Assembly (NCBI GenBank): GCA_905202055.1
Contig: CAJKQK010000046.1
Location: 1-16,614, forward strand
Length of the DNA stretch: 16,614 bases
Direction: 5' to 3'
Origin: an uncultured Oxalobacter sp.
GTDB taxonomy: Bacteria > Pseudomonadota > Gammaproteobacteria > Burkholderiales > Burkholderiaceae_D
Position numbers and translations under genes: made by a program. The notes under the pieces were generated by a model. It had not been told where the DNA came from. It worked only from the letters and a program-made list of their open reading frames with translations, and searched no databases. This document shows positions 16,147 through 16,614 of the stretch, one piece after another. The stretch's first letter is position 1, and every line of letters starts with the position of its first letter.

Positions 16147-16240
16147 ACCAGAATCCAGTAAGAGATGTTTTCGGAACCATGACGGGTAAACAGGCTGTTC
16201 CGGAACAGGTAAAACAGTCGGGAAACAGGGTAATCTTCAT
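16133..16240 (-). CDS. possible 35-aa Cys-containing leader peptide overlapping mntP
   Basis: A short frame begins with ATG at 16240-16238, preceded by AGGG about 7 bases upstream. It ends in TGA at 16135-16133, overlapping the first 14 bases of mntP in another frame. The product starts MKITLFPDCFTCSGTACLP and has three cysteines (9, 12 and 17) in a C-xx-C-x4-C arrangement. It begins about 17 bases after the predicted transcription start, so ribosomes would meet it before mntP. A leader peptide or coupling device is conceivable. Chance is the alternative, since the frame is short and I know no homologue. Confidence 0.3.
   Translation of the reverse strand: MKITLFPDCFTCSGTACLPVMVPKTSLTGFWYVRL
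16195..16208. promoter_or_regulatory. perfect 14-base palindrome in the mntP leader
   Basis: CTGTTCC (16195-16201) and GGAACAG (16202-16208) form a perfect palindrome between the predicted promoter and mntP. Related CTGTTT tracts flank it on the minus strand. It could be a regulator site. As RNA it has no loop of its own, so a DNA site is more likely than a hairpin. Confidence 0.35.
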
Positions 16241-16263
16241 AAAGTCACCCTGCCAGTGAACCC

Positions 16264-16291
16264 ATAATATAACGACTGGAAAAAATCGCAA
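16264..16291 (-). promoter_or_regulatory. putative mntP promoter
   Basis: On the minus strand, -35 TTGCGA (16286-16291) and -10 TATTAT (16264-16269) are separated by 16 bases. Transcription would start near 16257, giving a leader of about 110 bases before mntP. Confidence 0.5.
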
Positions 16292-16304
16292 AATTAACGG
16301 GACA

Positions 16305-16333
16305 GCGCAAAATTACTTTCAGTAATATAGCGC
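16305..16333. promoter_or_regulatory. 29-base imperfect palindrome upstream of mntP promoter
   Basis: GCGC (16305-16308) and ATTACT (16312-16317) mirror AGTAAT (16321-16326) and GCGC (16330-16333) around TTC, with mismatched bases only between the two blocks. It contains the AGTAATAT octamer (16321-16328) also found twice in the adhesin promoter. It lies about 14 bases upstream of the mntP -35. As RNA it would be a hairpin without a T tract. Confidence 0.45.
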
Positions 16334-16375
16334 CAATACAAGAAAAAAAACCGCCAAAAGCCCGTTCAATTCTTT

Positions 16376-16546
16376 TTACCGTTTTTTTCGGACATGTTCA
16401 TACAGAACCGGACGACCCGGGAGGACTTTCAGCGGTATTTTGATGATCAGGTTTCCGGGGTTCTGGTACAGGTAATCCGTCACGTTTTGCAGGGTCTTTT
16501 CCGGATTGTTCGCTTCAATGATCCTGTCGATGGTTATGGGTTTCAT
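16376..16546 (-). CDS. small hypothetical protein, 56 aa
   Basis: A short frame encodes a 56-residue protein with no cysteines, starting MKPITIDRIIEANNPEKT and ending in a basic HVRKKR tail. There is no signal peptide or membrane helix. The middle, LIIKIPLKVLPGRPVLYE, looks like beta strands. Its ATG overlaps the TGA of the upstream frame as ATGA, the usual sign of translational coupling, and it has no Shine-Dalgarno of its own. Codon use matches the neighbourhood. I do not recognise the family. The paired small-gene layout would suit a toxin-antitoxin or accessory-subunit operon, but nothing in the sequence identifies one. Confidence 0.55.
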   Translation of the reverse strand: MKPITIDRIIEANNPEKTLQNVTDYLYQNPGNLIIKIPLKVLPGRPVLYEHVRKKR

Positions 16547-16614
16547 GGCGCACTTGCCACTGGTATTCCTTTAATGTCCCTTGCAAGGCTCTCAGGAATT
16601 TGGAGTCGCCTCCG
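16543..16614 (-). CDS. C-terminal end of an unidentified gene, cut by the window edge
   Basis: The last 23 codons of a minus-strand frame enter from the right edge and end ...IPESLARDIKGIPVASAP with TGA at 16545-16543. The four-base ATGA overlap with the next frame supports it being a real gene end. Too little is visible for identification. Confidence 0.45.
   Translation of the reverse strand, partial: RRRLQIPESLARDIKGIPVASAP

Noticed and set aside
16147..16260. yybP-ykoY manganese riboswitch upstream of mntP
   Set aside because: I looked for the conserved GGGGAGTAG-type core and partner motifs in the leader and did not find them.
16342..16375. Terminator after the 56-residue gene
   Set aside because: There is an 8-base T tract on the minus strand, but the G-rich bases before it have no complementary arm, so no stable stem forms.

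Overview
The window looks like chromosome of a Gram-negative proteobacterium. It carries a type V (autotransporter) adhesin with an extended signal peptide region and a C-terminal beta-barrel ending in Phe, a lipoprotein, a periplasmic Sel1 protein, a PAS hybrid histidine kinase and an MntP-type manganese exporter. Moderate GC, many AIDA-type stalk repeats and Sel1 proteins fit a gut betaproteobacterium (Burkholderiales, for example Oxalobacter- or Sutterella-like). That taxonomic guess rests on style only.

Left part (1-2870), minus strand: a fragment repeating the C-terminal coding sequence of a neighbouring gene (1-233), a terminator, a Sel1-repeat lipoprotein (340-1224) and a 510-residue protein of unknown function (1282-2814). 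The lipoprotein gene is visibly more AT-rich than the rest of the window, so this looks like an acquired or rearranged accessory block. A 341-base gap separates it from a divergent plus-strand gene at 3156-5201, which encodes a TPR / Suppressor-of-fused (SUFU) / DUF2185 (Imm33-type) fusion. SUFU and Imm33 are both known as immunity-type modules, so the area may be an interbacterial-conflict locus. That reading is inference.

Middle part (5251-9732): a soluble hybrid histidine kinase (minus strand) with about four PAS-like segments, a kinase core, one receiver lacking its phospho-acceptor and one intact receiver. It converges on the SUFU gene at a shared terminator. After a 547-base divergent gap comes an exported Sel1-repeat protein with its own terminator.

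Right part (9733-16614): a probably decayed or non-coding stretch, then a 1659-residue AIDA-like self-associating autotransporter (10495-15474) whose promoter region carries AGTAATAT half-sites. A shared terminator separates it from the convergent mntP (15562-16146). The mntP leader has a plausible promoter, a possible 35-codon Cys-containing leader ORF overlapping the mntP start, and two palindromes, one sharing the AGTAATAT half-site with the adhesin promoter. The right edge holds a 56-residue ORF coupled by an ATGA overlap to a gene that runs out of the window; neither is recognised.
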